Below, one piece after another: positions 26,607-35,123 of a stretch of DNA of 44,364 nt (positions are counted from its first letter, which is position 1; each line of letters begins with the position of its first letter). The translations under genes and the position numbers were made by a program. The DNA is from Candidatus Treponema caballi. Its GTDB lineage: Bacteria; Spirochaetota; Spirochaetia; Treponematales; Treponemataceae. A model generated the notes under the pieces. The model was given only the letters and a program-made list of their open reading frames with translations, was not told where the DNA came from and did not search any database. The DNA lies in assembly GCA_018066285.1 (NCBI GenBank), contig JAGHRS010000028.1, positions 1 to 44,364 on the forward strand. Direction: 5' to 3'.

Positions 26607-26633
26607 GAAAACTATGATTAGTAACAGAAAAGG

Positions 26634-27449
26634 TTATGTAAGCTGATTCAGAGATGTTCGCAGCAGATTAAGGAACTGGTCTTTCTGCATCGGATTAGGC
26701 TTCGCATCTGCCTGTTCTGCCATTGCTCCGTCGTAAAGTTCATTTGCTTTTTCTGCAACAAGATCAATAGCTTTTTCGGAAAGTGGAAGACGGCTTCCGA
26801 TAATTGTGTTTTCAAGTTCGCGGCTTCTCAAAACGATGGAGCTGCAGAACGTTATTCTGAGATCAGAGAGGACACCTTTCTGTGTTGTTGCCAGAAAGGT
26901 GAATGTGGCACTTTCATCTGTTAACTGATGTTCTGGTCCGAGACGCTTAAAAACGGCAACTTCCCAGTCTGTCAGCGGAACTCTGACTCTTGAGAGTATG
27001 CATTTTTCAGGTACAATGACAAACTTGCTGAAAGGAATATACTGTGCATCGGTGAGACTGATTATTTCAAGCTGAGCATCAAGTGCAAGAAGCGGTGAGA
27101 AAAGAGTATGCTTTATACCGCCCGCACATATGTTTCCGCCTATTGTAGCGATGTTTCTTACAAAAGGATTTGCAATAGTATCAATTGCTTCATACAAAAC
27201 TGATGGAATGCGTTTCTGTCCGAGTGCATGAATCTGTGAAAGTGTGACGGCTGAGCCAAACTCTGCGTAATGCTCGTGAAGGCCAATCTGCTTGAAATCA
27301 TTGATATTACGGATGACCAGACTTGAAGCAGGCCATTCATTTACGGAAGTACATCCTCCCAAAATAGCCAGATTAGGCACAGTTTTGATGTGGAACATAA
27401 CATCGGACATGGTTTTTGCAATGTAAACAGTGTTTTTATTACTTGCCAT
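26634..27449 (-). CDS. FAD-binding subunit of xanthine-dehydrogenase-like complex
   Basis: 271-residue protein of the CoxM/XdhB type (FAD-binding domain of molybdopterin dehydrogenases). Flavin-contact motifs are present as LAILGGCTSVNEW (variant of the GGT loop) and ATIGGNICAGGIKHTLFSPLLALDA (matching TIGGN). A C-terminal CO-dehydrogenase-flavoprotein-like domain follows. ATG 27449 is preferred over a longer in-frame start at 27509, because it gives the 11-base overlap with the Fe-S subunit gene expected in a coupled operon. It would pass electrons from the Fe-S subunit to FAD and then to NAD+ or another acceptor. Confidence 0.85.
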   Translation of the reverse strand: MASNKNTVYIAKTMSDVMFHIKTVPNLAILGGCTSVNEWPASSLVIRNINDFKQIGLHEHYAEFGSAVTLSQIHALGQKRIPSVLYEAIDTIANPFVRNIATIGGNICAGGIKHTLFSPLLALDAQLEIISLTDAQYIPFSKFVIVPEKCILSRVRVPLTDWEVAVFKRLGPEHQLTDESATFTFLATTQKGVLSDLRITFCSSIVLRSRELENTIIGSRLPLSEKAIDLVAEKANELYDGAMAEQADAKPNPMQKDQFLNLLRTSLNQLT

Positions 27450-27927
27450 TCTGCTTTCCTGCCGTTCGTTTTTTATGAGCCGCTGCAGCAAAGATAATGC
27501 TGTTGGCAAGTGTTTCTGTCTCGCAGCATTTGCAGGGGAACTGTTTCATGATGGCGATGACATCTTCTTTTGTCGGCCGTCGGTTAACCTTGATGATATC
27601 GTATGCTGCAAAGACTTTTCCAGCATCACAATAACCGCATAGATGAACATCTGACTGTCTGAAACCTGCATCAATGTCTTTCCAGAATGGAGTCTTTTTA
27701 AACGCATCAAGCGTAACAACCTTACAATCGCGTATTGCAGCTGCTGAAATGAGACATGAAGGAACAGGCTTATCATTGAGAAGAACTGTACACGAGCCGC
27801 AACTGCCGCTGTTGCAGCCACATTTTACAGAGAAATTGCCTGAATCACGCAGAATGTTGATGAGTTTTTCATCCGGTTCAGAGTCGATTACAATATCATC
27901 GCCATTAAGGGTAAAAGGAATTTTCAT
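27439..27927 (-). CDS. [2Fe-2S] subunit of xanthine-dehydrogenase-like complex
   Basis: 162-residue protein of the CoxS/XdhC type. The plant-ferredoxin-like first cluster is CGCNSGSCGSC (C-x4-C-x2-C) with a later Cys in KPVPSC. The second cluster has CGYCDAG and CKCCETE (C-x2-C and C-x-C). Thus all eight cluster ligands appear present, though the usual CRCTGY is altered to CKCCET. It overlaps the large-subunit gene by 4 bases and the FAD gene by 11 bases. Confidence 0.87.
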   Translation of the reverse strand: MKIPFTLNGDDIVIDSEPDEKLINILRDSGNFSVKCGCNSGSCGSCTVLLNDKPVPSCLISAAAIRDCKVVTLDAFKKTPFWKDIDAGFRQSDVHLCGYCDAGKVFAAYDIIKVNRRPTKEDVIAIMKQFPCKCCETETLANSIIFAAAAHKKRTAGKQNGK

Positions 27928-29963
27928 TCTGACTGCACCATCCTGTAAATACTGTCTGTATCAAGAGGAAGACGGGTTACATGCTTTCCGACTGATTGTG
28001 TTATAGCTGCTGCAAATGCGCCTGGAAGCAGATTCTGGACAAGATTGCCGATTTCCCGTGGATCCTCATCGCCTTCATCAAAGACAATGGTAATGTTGTC
28101 TGCGCTCAACTGTGTATCTTTAATCAGATAGGTAAGAATGCGTTCTGTGTTTTTCTTGATGGACGTTTCTGCGGCCTGCCTGTTAAGGAGTTTTCCAGAA
28201 TGGATGGCATACCAGACGTTTTTGACGTGGACTGTGTATAAAAGCGGATTCAGTTCAAGTTCAACAACAGCAGCTCCCCATGCCACACTGTAAAAGGGAG
28301 TGCCGGAAAATGACTCATTATCCCATGAAAGGCTGTGTGGTCGCGTAAGTTTCTTTTTTGCCGTAATGGGAAGAGGCTGCCTGAAACGTGCTCGCTGTAT
28401 GCTTGTGCAGCATTTTTTCAAAAGAGGCATAAGTATGCTTATGTCTCCTGTCATTGTATCTGGCAGAGACAGGTTTTCAGTTCCAAAATAGGAATCATCG
28501 ATATGAATGGTTTCTGCTGGACAGTCGAGCAGGGCTGCAGCCTGTTCTGTCCATATATTGGAGATGGAAGAGGATGGCATGTGGTGGAAAATGGTAACCT
28601 GACTGTCCTTATCCATAGTGACGGTCATAGTCTGCTGCAGCTGGTCGAGCGCAGACGCAAAAAAAACGCTGCCCTGATATCCCGTGGAAAGCCCGATTCC
28701 GCGTACAGGAAGCGACCACGAACTGGTACGCTTTTCAAGAAGGTTGAAAGCATAAGAAACACGGCGCCTCTGATAGTCGCTTATCTTCTGAACCTCATCA
28801 ATGACGGGCAGCAGAAGGGAAGTGTTAAATGAAAGCGGGTAGTTATACCGTGGATGTGTTGCACGGGGAAAATAGTTCCTGAGCTTTATTTCGGCAGGAT
28901 TCAGCTTTGTCTCGTGGGCAATTGCATCAAGCTGGCTTTCAAGAGCAAAGCAGACAAGGTTTTCGATGCCGTCAGAAAGAGACGCAGCCGGCGGTGTATT
29001 GCTTGAAATGGCAAAAGCATCAATATGAAGGTTGAGTGGTTTATAGGCTCCCATGGCCGTTATTGCCAGACGGTCAACGATTTCTTTAAGGAACGGCGCA
29101 TAACAGCCAGAGTTGAACATGACCGTTACCGAAGCAGCGGTAATTTCGCCGTCATCTTCGAATCCTGTCTTGTGAGAGACGGTTATCGCGTCTCCAGAGT
29201 CTATGTACAGCTCCTGCTCTTCGCGGGAAAGCATGAGCAAAACTGGCTTTCCGATAACTTTTGATGCAACTGCAGCCTGACAGGCGAGAACTGTGTTGTT
29301 CCAGATTGCGCCTGTGTTGCTGTTGGAAGCAATTGTTTTCTGAATGGTTATGGCATCATCAGTACAGTTGAGGACCTGTGCAATATTTTTCCTGAGGTGG
29401 CCAATCCATTTTGTCGGTGTGGAAATCCGTACATCATTCTTACGGGCACAGTCTGCATAGGCGCCATTTGGTTCGGAAAAATATTTTTCAGTATGTGTAA
29501 CATGATACGTGTTTTCAATATGATGAGGACATTTTTCATATGTTTCATCGAAATTGCCATAATTAAGGGTTCTCTTATCCAGCTGCTGTGGTTTTTCAAT
29601 CTGCTGGGACGGGAGGGCTGTTACGGTAATCTTTCTGACAAGTTTTTCCGTCATATTCCTGTCTGGTCCTACGAGAATACCAACTGGCTGGCCCCTGTAG
29701 GAAATCCTGTTGCAGGCAAGCAGAACAAAAGATGAATCAAGTGTCGTAATCTTGTTTTCACCAGGAATGTCTTTTGCAGTGATTATTGAGTACTCTTTAG
29801 GAAGTTCATCCATAAGGACAGACTGAAGGATTCCACTTTCAAAGGGACTTCTGATAAGGCACGCATACATAAGCTCGGCATCTGATGATGCTGGCCGGAT
29901 ATCGCTGTAAAAAGCAGAGTAGTGGTCAATTTTAGCGGCTGGTGCCTTTTTTCTGCCGGGCAT
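27924..29963 (-). CDS. molybdenum-hydroxylase large subunit homologue with altered active-site motifs
   Basis: 679 residues, shorter than the usual 750-800. Family resemblance is clear in ISYRGQPVGILVGPD, EPNGAYAD, GKPVLLMLSREEQ, the segment FNSGCYAPFLKEIVDR, ESQLDAIAHETKLNPAEIKLRNY, and LLPGAFAAAITQ. Yet the glycine-rich cofactor loop GGGFGGK is replaced by SNSNTGAIWNN (about 212-222). The FRG arginine motif is replaced by LSDGIEN (about 329-335). The catalytic GE near the C-terminus reads GN (639-640). It may bind a different cofactor or substrate, or be inactive. TATACT lies 6 bases before the ATG with no ribosome-binding site. Three genes overlap in one operon. Confidence 0.82.
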   Translation of the reverse strand: MPGRKKAPAAKIDHYSAFYSDIRPASSDAELMYACLIRSPFESGILQSVLMDELPKEYSIITAKDIPGENKITTLDSSFVLLACNRISYRGQPVGILVGPDRNMTEKLVRKITVTALPSQQIEKPQQLDKRTLNYGNFDETYEKCPHHIENTYHVTHTEKYFSEPNGAYADCARKNDVRISTPTKWIGHLRKNIAQVLNCTDDAITIQKTIASNSNTGAIWNNTVLACQAAVASKVIGKPVLLMLSREEQELYIDSGDAITVSHKTGFEDDGEITAASVTVMFNSGCYAPFLKEIVDRLAITAMGAYKPLNLHIDAFAISSNTPPAASLSDGIENLVCFALESQLDAIAHETKLNPAEIKLRNYFPRATHPRYNYPLSFNTSLLLPVIDEVQKISDYQRRRVSYAFNLLEKRTSSWSLPVRGIGLSTGYQGSVFFASALDQLQQTMTVTMDKDSQVTIFHHMPSSSISNIWTEQAAALLDCPAETIHIDDSYFGTENLSLPDTMTGDISILMPLLKKCCTSIQRARFRQPLPITAKKKLTRPHSLSWDNESFSGTPFYSVAWGAAVVELELNPLLYTVHVKNVWYAIHSGKLLNRQAAETSIKKNTERILTYLIKDTQLSADNITIVFDEGDEDPREIGNLVQNLLPGAFAAAITQSVGKHVTRLPLDTDSIYRMVQSE

Positions 29964-29969
29964 ATCTAA

Positions 29970-29975
29970 AGTATA
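29970..29975 (-). promoter_or_regulatory. -10 element of the xanthine-dehydrogenase-like operon
   Basis: TATACT on the minus strand ends 6 bases before the ATG at 29963. There is no ribosome-binding site between them, suggesting a leaderless transcript. No good -35 hexamer is seen. Confidence 0.5.
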
Positions 29976-30039
29976 GCATTTTTTTTCCCGATATTAAAGC
30001 AAAGAAGTAGGGATTTTATGCTCTAAGGGGGAAAAAGTG

Positions 30040-31311
30040 ATGAAGCGGTTTACAGCTGTAATCATTATTATTGGACTTCTCTTTTCAGCCTTTGCTGAAG
30101 TTTCGAGACCTTCTCTTGACGGACGCGCGAAAGTAGCTGACGTTGGAGAACTGCCTGTGGGACTGTTTGCAAAGTCTGCCAGTTTTTTACCCGGAGATAC
30201 AGTTATTGTAACGAATCCGGCAACGAAAATAAGTATTGAAGTCATGATTTTCGGTAACATTGGATCTTCAGAAGGTATTGCCATAGTGTTGTCTCCTGAA
30301 GCTGCCCGTGAGTTATATATAAACAAGGGTAGTAATGTTATTGTTCAGGTCACTAAGAAAAGTGACACATATACAGAATCCAGCGTACTTGCAAAAACAT
30401 TGCAGACATATACTCCGGAAGCAGAACCTGAACCAGCTGAGGATTCTCAGGTAGAACCGGAATTTGATACACCATCCGAAGAAACGGATGAAGATTTTTA
30501 TTTCTATGATGATCCTGATGCTGTAATCGAAATGGAAGCATCAGAAGTAGCATTTGAAGAACCTGAATGGCCTGCTGAAGTTGTTGAGACGGAACCAGAG
30601 CCTGCAGAACCGGTTGAAGAAGAAGTGGCATTTGAAGAGCCTGAATGGCCTGCCGAAGTTGTTGAGACGGAGCCGCTTCCTGCAGAGCCGGTTGAAGAAG
30701 AAGTAGCATTTGAAGAACCTGAATGGTCCGAAGAACCAGAATGCTCCGAAGAACCAGAATGCTCTGAAGAACCATATGAAAATGAGAATTTCATCGAAGA
30801 GACAGAAACAGTATTGATTCCTGCAGATCCAAATCCTCCTTCATATGAATCAATCATTCAGGAAGAACCTGAAATTGTAATCATCCCTATTTTTGAAGAA
30901 GAATCATCAGAACCAGAAGAAGAGCCTATTGAGGTTGTTCCCGTTATTATTGAAGAAGAGCCGGAAGTAACCTGGATTGATATTCCCGCAGTAGAAGAGG
31001 AACCTGTAATTGAGGCAGAACCTGTAATTGAGGCAGAACCTGTAATTGAGGCAGAACCAGTTACTGACAGTATTCCGTTCGGTGAAATGATAAGTGGAAA
31101 ATGGTATATTCAGATTGCAACATGTTCAAAAGTTTCGGCAGTTGAAGATATAATTGCCAAATATGGAAAGAAGTATCCGATTGTAGTGGTAAAGCTTGAA
31201 TCTGGTGATATGCGCGTTCTTGTTGGAAGCCTTTCAGAAGATGAGTATCCGACAATTCTGGCACGATTCAAGAGTTTTGGATATACGGATGCTTTTGCAC
31301 GTTCAAGATAA
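30040..31311 (+). CDS. exported RlpA-like (DPBB) and SPOR-domain protein with Glu/Pro repeats
   Basis: 423-residue envelope protein. It has a signal peptide (residues 1-19, ending SAFA). Residues about 40-110 resemble the double-psi beta-barrel of RlpA (GDTVIVTNPATKISIEV, then EGIAIVLSPEAARELYI), but the RlpA catalytic segment with DRGPF is absent. Residues about 130-335 are a disordered, acidic region with tandem repeats. Residues about 350-423 form a SPOR domain (WYIQIATCSKVSAVEDI, MRVLVGSLS), which in other bacteria binds denuded septal peptidoglycan. A likely role is at the division site or in cell-wall binding. ATG 30040 is preferred to GTG 30037; AAGGGGG lies 8 bases upstream. A terminator follows. 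Confidence 0.75.
   Translation: MKRFTAVIIIIGLLFSAFAEVSRPSLDGRAKVADVGELPVGLFAKSASFLPGDTVIVTNPATKISIEVMIFGNIGSSEGIAIVLSPEAARELYINKGSNVIVQVTKKSDTYTESSVLAKTLQTYTPEAEPEPAEDSQVEPEFDTPSEETDEDFYFYDDPDAVIEMEASEVAFEEPEWPAEVVETEPEPAEPVEEEVAFEEPEWPAEVVETEPLPAEPVEEEVAFEEPEWSEEPECSEEPECSEEPYENENFIEETETVLIPADPNPPSYESIIQEEPEIVIIPIFEEESSEPEEEPIEVVPVIIEEEPEVTWIDIPAVEEEPVIEAEPVIEAEPVIEAEPVTDSIPFGEMISGKWYIQIATCSKVSAVEDIIAKYGKKYPIVVVKLESGDMRVLVGSLSEDEYPTILARFKSFGYTDAFARSR
30544..30777 (+). repeat. 78-base in-frame tandem repeat, then 18-base repeats
   Basis: A 26-codon unit beginning EVAFEEPEWPAEVVETEP starts at 30544, 30622 and 30700; the third copy breaks off into three short EEPEC/W-S units. Period and frame are kept, so the repeats expand or contract without frameshift. 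Confidence 0.9.
31003..31056 (+). repeat. three exact 18-base repeats
   Basis: CCTGTAATTGAGGCAGAA occurs three times in direct tandem (31003, 31021, 31039) and encodes PVIEAE. The copies are identical at DNA level, indicating recent duplication. Confidence 0.95.
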
Positions 31312-31334
31312 ATCTTAAAAAACTGTCATTTACA

Positions 31335-31378
31335 AGCCCTGGTGATGCGCTTCCCCCTTGCTCACCGGGGCTTTTTTT
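31335..31378 (+). terminator. rho-independent terminator after the SPOR gene
   Basis: AGCCCTGGTGA (31335-31345) pairs with TCACCGGGGCT (31362-31372, one G-T pair), and a run of seven T residues follows. It sits between two convergent genes and serves the plus strand. Confidence 0.9.
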
Positions 31379-31386
31379 ATGTCTGA

Positions 31387-32661
31387 TCAGATGATTGTGC
31401 CGTCTGGAATGACTGCATTCTTTCTGATGATGATGATGCCGTCTGCAGAATAGAAGATACCGTGGTCGCCATCATCGTACTTGTTTGGTGAATAGCCGAT
31501 TGAGCAGTTCTTACCGATACGCGCGTTCTTATCGATGATTGCTTTCTGAATGCGGGTATTTTCACCTATTCCGATATTTGGTATGCCCTTTGATGCGTTG
31601 TCAGCTTTCTGAGCTTCTGTTTCGTAATAGTCAGCACCCATTGAAATAACACCGACAAGCTGCGTGTTCTTTTCAATAACACTACGGATACCGATAACGG
31701 AGTCGGTAATTGTTGATTCAGTGATGACGCAACCCTCGCACGCTACGGAACGGGTCATATTTGAACTGTTCATTTTGGAAGCGGGGAGATTACGGTTATG
31801 TGTGTAAATCGGTTTGTTCTCGTCGTAGAAGTTGAACTTAGGCTGAATTGATGTCAAATCAAGCGTTGCGTCATAGAAACTGCGGATTGTTCCGATATCT
31901 TCCCAGTAACCGTCATAGATATATGAGTTTACCTTGTACTTTGTCAGGCACTGTGGAATGATTTCTTTTCCGAAGTCTGTGTATGCATTGGAAAGTGCTT
32001 TCTCAAGGACCGGCGCATCAAAAATGTAGATACCCATTGAAGCAAGGTAATCTTTTCCCTTTGTGGCGCCCGGAGTGCGTGCGCTGTCTGGAATGATCCA
32101 GTCAGATATATCAAGATCCGCGGCTGGTTTTTCCATGAAAGCTTTTATGCGGTTATTCTTGTCTACCTTCATGATACCGAATCCGGTTGCATCCTCGCGG
32201 GTAACTGCTGTTGTTGCAATGGTTACCTGGGCGCCGGAACGGATATGCTCGTCAAGATATGCCTTTAAATCCATCTGATACAGCTGGTCACCTGAAAGAA
32301 TGATGTAATGAGTAGGATTCTGTGTCTTGAAATGCAGGAAGTTCTTACGGACGGCGTCTGCAGTTCCTTCATACCAGCCTGAATGTTCAAGAGTCTGCTC
32401 TGCGGCAAGGATTTCAACAAATCCGCGGCTGAAACGGTCGAAGTTATAGGCATTAGCGATATGCATGTGAAGTGAAGCAGAGTTGAACTGGGTCAGAATG
32501 TAAATCTTGTTAAAGCCTGAGTTAATGCAGTTTGAAAGTGGAATATCTACAATTCTGTGCTTTCCTCCGAACGGAACGGCTGGTTTTGAGCGCTCCTTTG
32601 TCAAAGGATACAGTCTTGTTCCCTTACCACCACCAAGAATGATTGACAATACTCTGGGCAT
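31387..32661 (-). CDS. glgC: Glucose-1-phosphate adenylyltransferase
   Basis: 424-residue ADP-glucose pyrophosphorylase, the committed step of bacterial glycogen synthesis. The N-terminus shows LGGGKGTRLYPLTKERSKPAVP and IVDIPLSNCINSGF; HYIILSGDQLYQMD, the substrate site GIMKVDKNNRIKAFMEKP and YWEDIGTI follow. A C-terminal left-handed beta-helix contains VIGIRSVIEKN and IIDKNARIGKN. GGAG precedes the ATG. No other glycogen genes are nearby. Confidence 0.95.
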   Translation of the reverse strand: MPRVLSIILGGGKGTRLYPLTKERSKPAVPFGGKHRIVDIPLSNCINSGFNKIYILTQFNSASLHMHIANAYNFDRFSRGFVEILAAEQTLEHSGWYEGTADAVRKNFLHFKTQNPTHYIILSGDQLYQMDLKAYLDEHIRSGAQVTIATTAVTREDATGFGIMKVDKNNRIKAFMEKPAADLDISDWIIPDSARTPGATKGKDYLASMGIYIFDAPVLEKALSNAYTDFGKEIIPQCLTKYKVNSYIYDGYWEDIGTIRSFYDATLDLTSIQPKFNFYDENKPIYTHNRNLPASKMNSSNMTRSVACEGCVITESTITDSVIGIRSVIEKNTQLVGVISMGADYYETEAQKADNASKGIPNIGIGENTRIQKAIIDKNARIGKNCSIGYSPNKYDDGDHGIFYSADGIIIIRKNAVIPDGTII

Positions 32662-32702
32662 ATATATCTCCGGAAAAATAAAAATACGTTTATGTATTGA
32701 TA

Positions 32703-32731
32703 ATTATACAGCATTTCTTAAAAGCCCGCAA
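32703..32731 (-). promoter_or_regulatory. promoter of glgC
   Basis: On the minus strand, TTGCGG (32731-32726), a 17-base spacer and TATAAT (32708-32703) lie 41 bases before the glgC ATG. A CCGGAG ribosome-binding site follows. Confidence 0.7.
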
Positions 32732-32748
32732 TCTTGGCGGAATTTGCT

Positions 32749-32775
32749 TAAGGTCATTTTTCTAAAACCGATAAT
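32749..32775 (+). promoter_or_regulatory. candidate sigma-28 (FliA) flagellar promoter
   Basis: TAAG (32749-32752), a 14-base spacer and ACCGATAAT (32767-32775) closely match the flagellar sigma-28 consensus TAAA-N14/15-GCCGATAA. It lies upstream of the flgF/flgG/rod genes, as expected for a flagellar operon. Confidence 0.55.
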
Positions 32776-32779
32776 AAAA

Positions 32780-32905
32780 ATGAGGGATTTCCATCCGTCC
32801 ATATGTGCATGTCACCGTCTTAGGCAGGTACATAAAAATGGAAGTTCATCAAATAAGCAGATGTTCTGCAGGTGCAGAAACTGCGAAAATGGGGGATTAA
32901 AATGA
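32780..32905 (+). CDS. possible 41-residue Cys-rich leader ORF before flgF
   Basis: A short open frame starts with ATG right at the start point predicted for the sigma-28-like promoter and ends in TGA overlapping the flgF ATG (ATGA). The product contains ICACH and FCRCRNCENG, five cysteines in 41 residues. It has no recognisable family. It may be a coupled leader peptide, a small metal-binding protein, or chance. Confidence 0.25.
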   Translation: MRDFHPSICACHRLRQVHKNGSSSNKQMFCRCRNCENGGLK

Positions 32906-33699
32906 TTCGTGGATGGTACACAGGTGCTTCAGGAATGGCAGCCCAGCAGGCCCGTCTTGATGTCATCTCTAACAATCTGGCTAATGTTGACACCACCGGT
33001 TACAAAAAAGATGTGGCTGTCAGCAAGTCATTTTCAGAGCTGCTTCTCCGCCGCGTAAATGATGATGGCGTTCAGACAGATTGGGCAGGTTCTTATGATG
33101 TTGCTCCGGTCATCGGTAAACTTGGACTTGGAGTTGAAACAAACGAAATCTACACAATTTTCGAACAGGGCTCTTTCCGTGAAACAGGTGCACAGACAGA
33201 TATGGCACTCGCAAATGAAGGCTTTTTTGCCGTTCAGACACCTTCCGGAGAACGCTACACCCGCAATGGAAACTTTGTAATTGGTGTAGAAGGCATTCTT
33301 GAAACAAAAGAAGGATATCCTGTTCTTGGTGAAAACGGATATATCCATATCGGTGATGAAGGATTTACTGTCGACACAGACGGAATCCTGAAAAACGCAG
33401 AAACAAACGAAGAAATCGGACGCTTCAAGCTGGTCCGCTTTGATAACGAACGCTATCTTGAGAAGATGGGTTCAAGTCTTTGGAAATCAACAGACATTTC
33501 AGGTGATGCATACATTGCAGAAGGTAATGAACGTCCGCAGATCATGCAGAATTACCTTGAAACCTCAAATGTGAATGTCGTTAACGAAATGGTTCAGATG
33601 ATTGAAGTCAACCGCGCATACGATGCGAACCAGAAGACCATTCAGGCTGAAGATTCAATGATGTCTACGCTCTGGCAGCGTGTTGCCATAAAGGCGTAA
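32902..33699 (+). CDS. flgF: flagellar basal-body rod protein FlgF/FlgG family
   Basis: 265-residue distal/proximal rod component. The N-terminal rod signature is WYTGASGMAAQQARLDVISNN followed by LANVDTTGYKK (first part given as GMAAQQARLDVISNN). The C-terminal signature ends SNVNVVNEMVQMIEVNRAYDANQ, another axial-protein hallmark (here SNVNVVNEMVQMIEVNRAYD). ATG 32902 is supported by GGGGGA six bases upstream. It is 15 bases before flgG. Treponema flagella are periplasmic, so the rod sits in the inner membrane and cell wall. Naming as flgF rather than a second flgG is by gene order. Confidence 0.88.
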   Translation: MIRGWYTGASGMAAQQARLDVISNNLANVDTTGYKKDVAVSKSFSELLLRRVNDDGVQTDWAGSYDVAPVIGKLGLGVETNEIYTIFEQGSFRETGAQTDMALANEGFFAVQTPSGERYTRNGNFVIGVEGILETKEGYPVLGENGYIHIGDEGFTVDTDGILKNAETNEEIGRFKLVRFDNERYLEKMGSSLWKSTDISGDAYIAEGNERPQIMQNYLETSNVNVVNEMVQMIEVNRAYDANQKTIQAEDSMMSTLWQRVAIKA

Positions 33700-33714
33700 G
33701 GTAAGGGGACTTAA

Positions 33715-34509
33715 ATGGTACGAAGTCTTTGGACAGCAGCTACCGGCATGAACGGTCAGCAGAACAACATCGATACAATTTCAAACAACCTTTCAAACGT
33801 AAATACATCAGGTTACAAGCAGCAGCGTGCTGAGTTTGAGGATCTGATCTATCAGAACGTAAAACTCGCAGGAACACCGGCTACAGAAGACACGGTAACA
33901 CCAGTAGGCGTTCAGATGGGATCTGGTGTAAAGCTTGCTTCAACACAGCGCATCTTTACCCAGGGAAACCTGCAGAATACAGGCGTTACAACAGATTTAG
34001 GCATCGTTGGTGAAGGTTTCTTCCGCGTACAGCAGTATGACGGCTCATATGCCTACACACGCGACGGTTCCTTTAAGGTAGACGCAAACGGACAGCTTGT
34101 TACATCAAACGGTCTTCGTGTCATGCCTGAGATCATCCTGCCTGAAAACTACGAAATTGACACATTGAACATCAGTAACGACGGTCGTGTAACGGTTAAA
34201 GTTGGCGGAAACGATACTCCGCTTGAAGTCGGTCAGATGGAAATCTACCGCTTTGGAAATCCTGCAGGTCTTGAAGCAACTGGCGACAACCTGTTCATCC
34301 AGAGCAATGCATCAGGCGTTGCAATGGCAGGACGCCCTGGACAGGACGGTTGGGGTACCACAAGACAGAAGTTCCTTGAAATGAGTAACGTTTCTGTCGT
34401 AAACGAAATGGTTCAGATGATCGTTGCACAGCGTGCATACGAGTTCAATTCAAAGGCAATCCAGACAAGCGATGCAATGCTGCAGACAGCTACTGGATTA
34501 AAGCGTTAA
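33715..34509 (+). CDS. flgG: flagellar distal rod protein FlgG
   Basis: 264-residue axial protein. It has the N-terminal SLWTAATGMNGQQNNIDTIS rod motif and SNNLSNVNTSGYKQQRAEFEDL (short form: NLSNVNTSGYKQQRAEFEDL), the central FlgE/F/G domain (GFFRVQQYDGSYAYTRDGSF), and the C-terminal MSNVSVVNEMVQMIVAQRAY. Length is normal for FlgG. It forms the distal rod on which the hook is built. GGGGAC precedes the ATG. Confidence 0.95.
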   Translation: MVRSLWTAATGMNGQQNNIDTISNNLSNVNTSGYKQQRAEFEDLIYQNVKLAGTPATEDTVTPVGVQMGSGVKLASTQRIFTQGNLQNTGVTTDLGIVGEGFFRVQQYDGSYAYTRDGSFKVDANGQLVTSNGLRVMPEIILPENYEIDTLNISNDGRVTVKVGGNDTPLEVGQMEIYRFGNPAGLEATGDNLFIQSNASGVAMAGRPGQDGWGTTRQKFLEMSNVSVVNEMVQMIVAQRAYEFNSKAIQTSDAMLQTATGLKR

Positions 34510-34569
34510 TAACTGGATGTGACGGTTCACGGATGTGAGCCGCCGCTCTCTTCTACAGGGAGGTAGAAA

Positions 34570-35103
34570 ATGTCATCAATCAATTCAATCGGTCTTGCAA
34601 CTGGAATGAGTTCATTTGCAGGCGGTACAGCTGCCCTTAATTCAGCAACAATGCAGAAGGAAAACGGTGAGTTTGACGCACTGCTTCAGTCACTGAACGC
34701 AAAGAAGGACAGCAACAACAATTCAACACTTTCAAGTTCCCAGATTCAGTCATCCAGACTGAACGGAGACTATACATCAGGTTTTGAAGGAGCATTCACA
34801 TCAGAAGCGGATAAGACGGCCGCCCTGATTGGTGCTGCGGCAAATTCCGGAGCAGGTGCCTACGGCAATGTCACAATAGACAAAACGAGCAAGCTGTACG
34901 AGCAGGCTCTGGAACTGGAATCATACTTCGTGAAGATTATGCTCAACTCTATGAAAGCTACCCTCAGCTCGAATACCATCTACGGAGAGAAGAGTTACGC
35001 TACAGGAATGTATGAAGACATGCTCTACGACGAACTGGCAACTCAGATGACGAAGAGTTCCAACTTAGGAATCGCAGACCAGATTTACCTTGAGTTGGTC
35101 TGA
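34570..35103 (+). CDS. FlgJ-type rod-binding protein without hydrolase domain
   Basis: 177-residue protein. The C-terminal half (about 100-175) is the rod-binding (FlgJ N-terminal) domain: YEQALELESYFVKIMLNSMK, YGEKSYATGMYEDMLYDEL, LGIADQIYLEL. There is no muramidase or glucosaminidase domain, so another enzyme must open the peptidoglycan. The N-terminal 80 residues are Ser/Asn-rich and probably disordered. GGGAGG precedes the ATG. It belongs to the flgF-flgG operon, which ends with the following terminator. Confidence 0.85.
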   Translation: MSSINSIGLATGMSSFAGGTAALNSATMQKENGEFDALLQSLNAKKDSNNNSTLSSSQIQSSRLNGDYTSGFEGAFTSEADKTAALIGAAANSGAGAYGNVTIDKTSKLYEQALELESYFVKIMLNSMKATLSSNTIYGEKSYATGMYEDMLYDELATQMTKSSNLGIADQIYLELV

Positions 35104-35123
35104 TTAAAAGCAGACAAATCTTT

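Noticed and set aside
30353-30857. Leu/Gln-rich and Ser/Gly-rich minus-strand frames opposite the SPOR gene
   Set aside because: They come from the Glu/Pro tandem repeats of the real gene read backwards.
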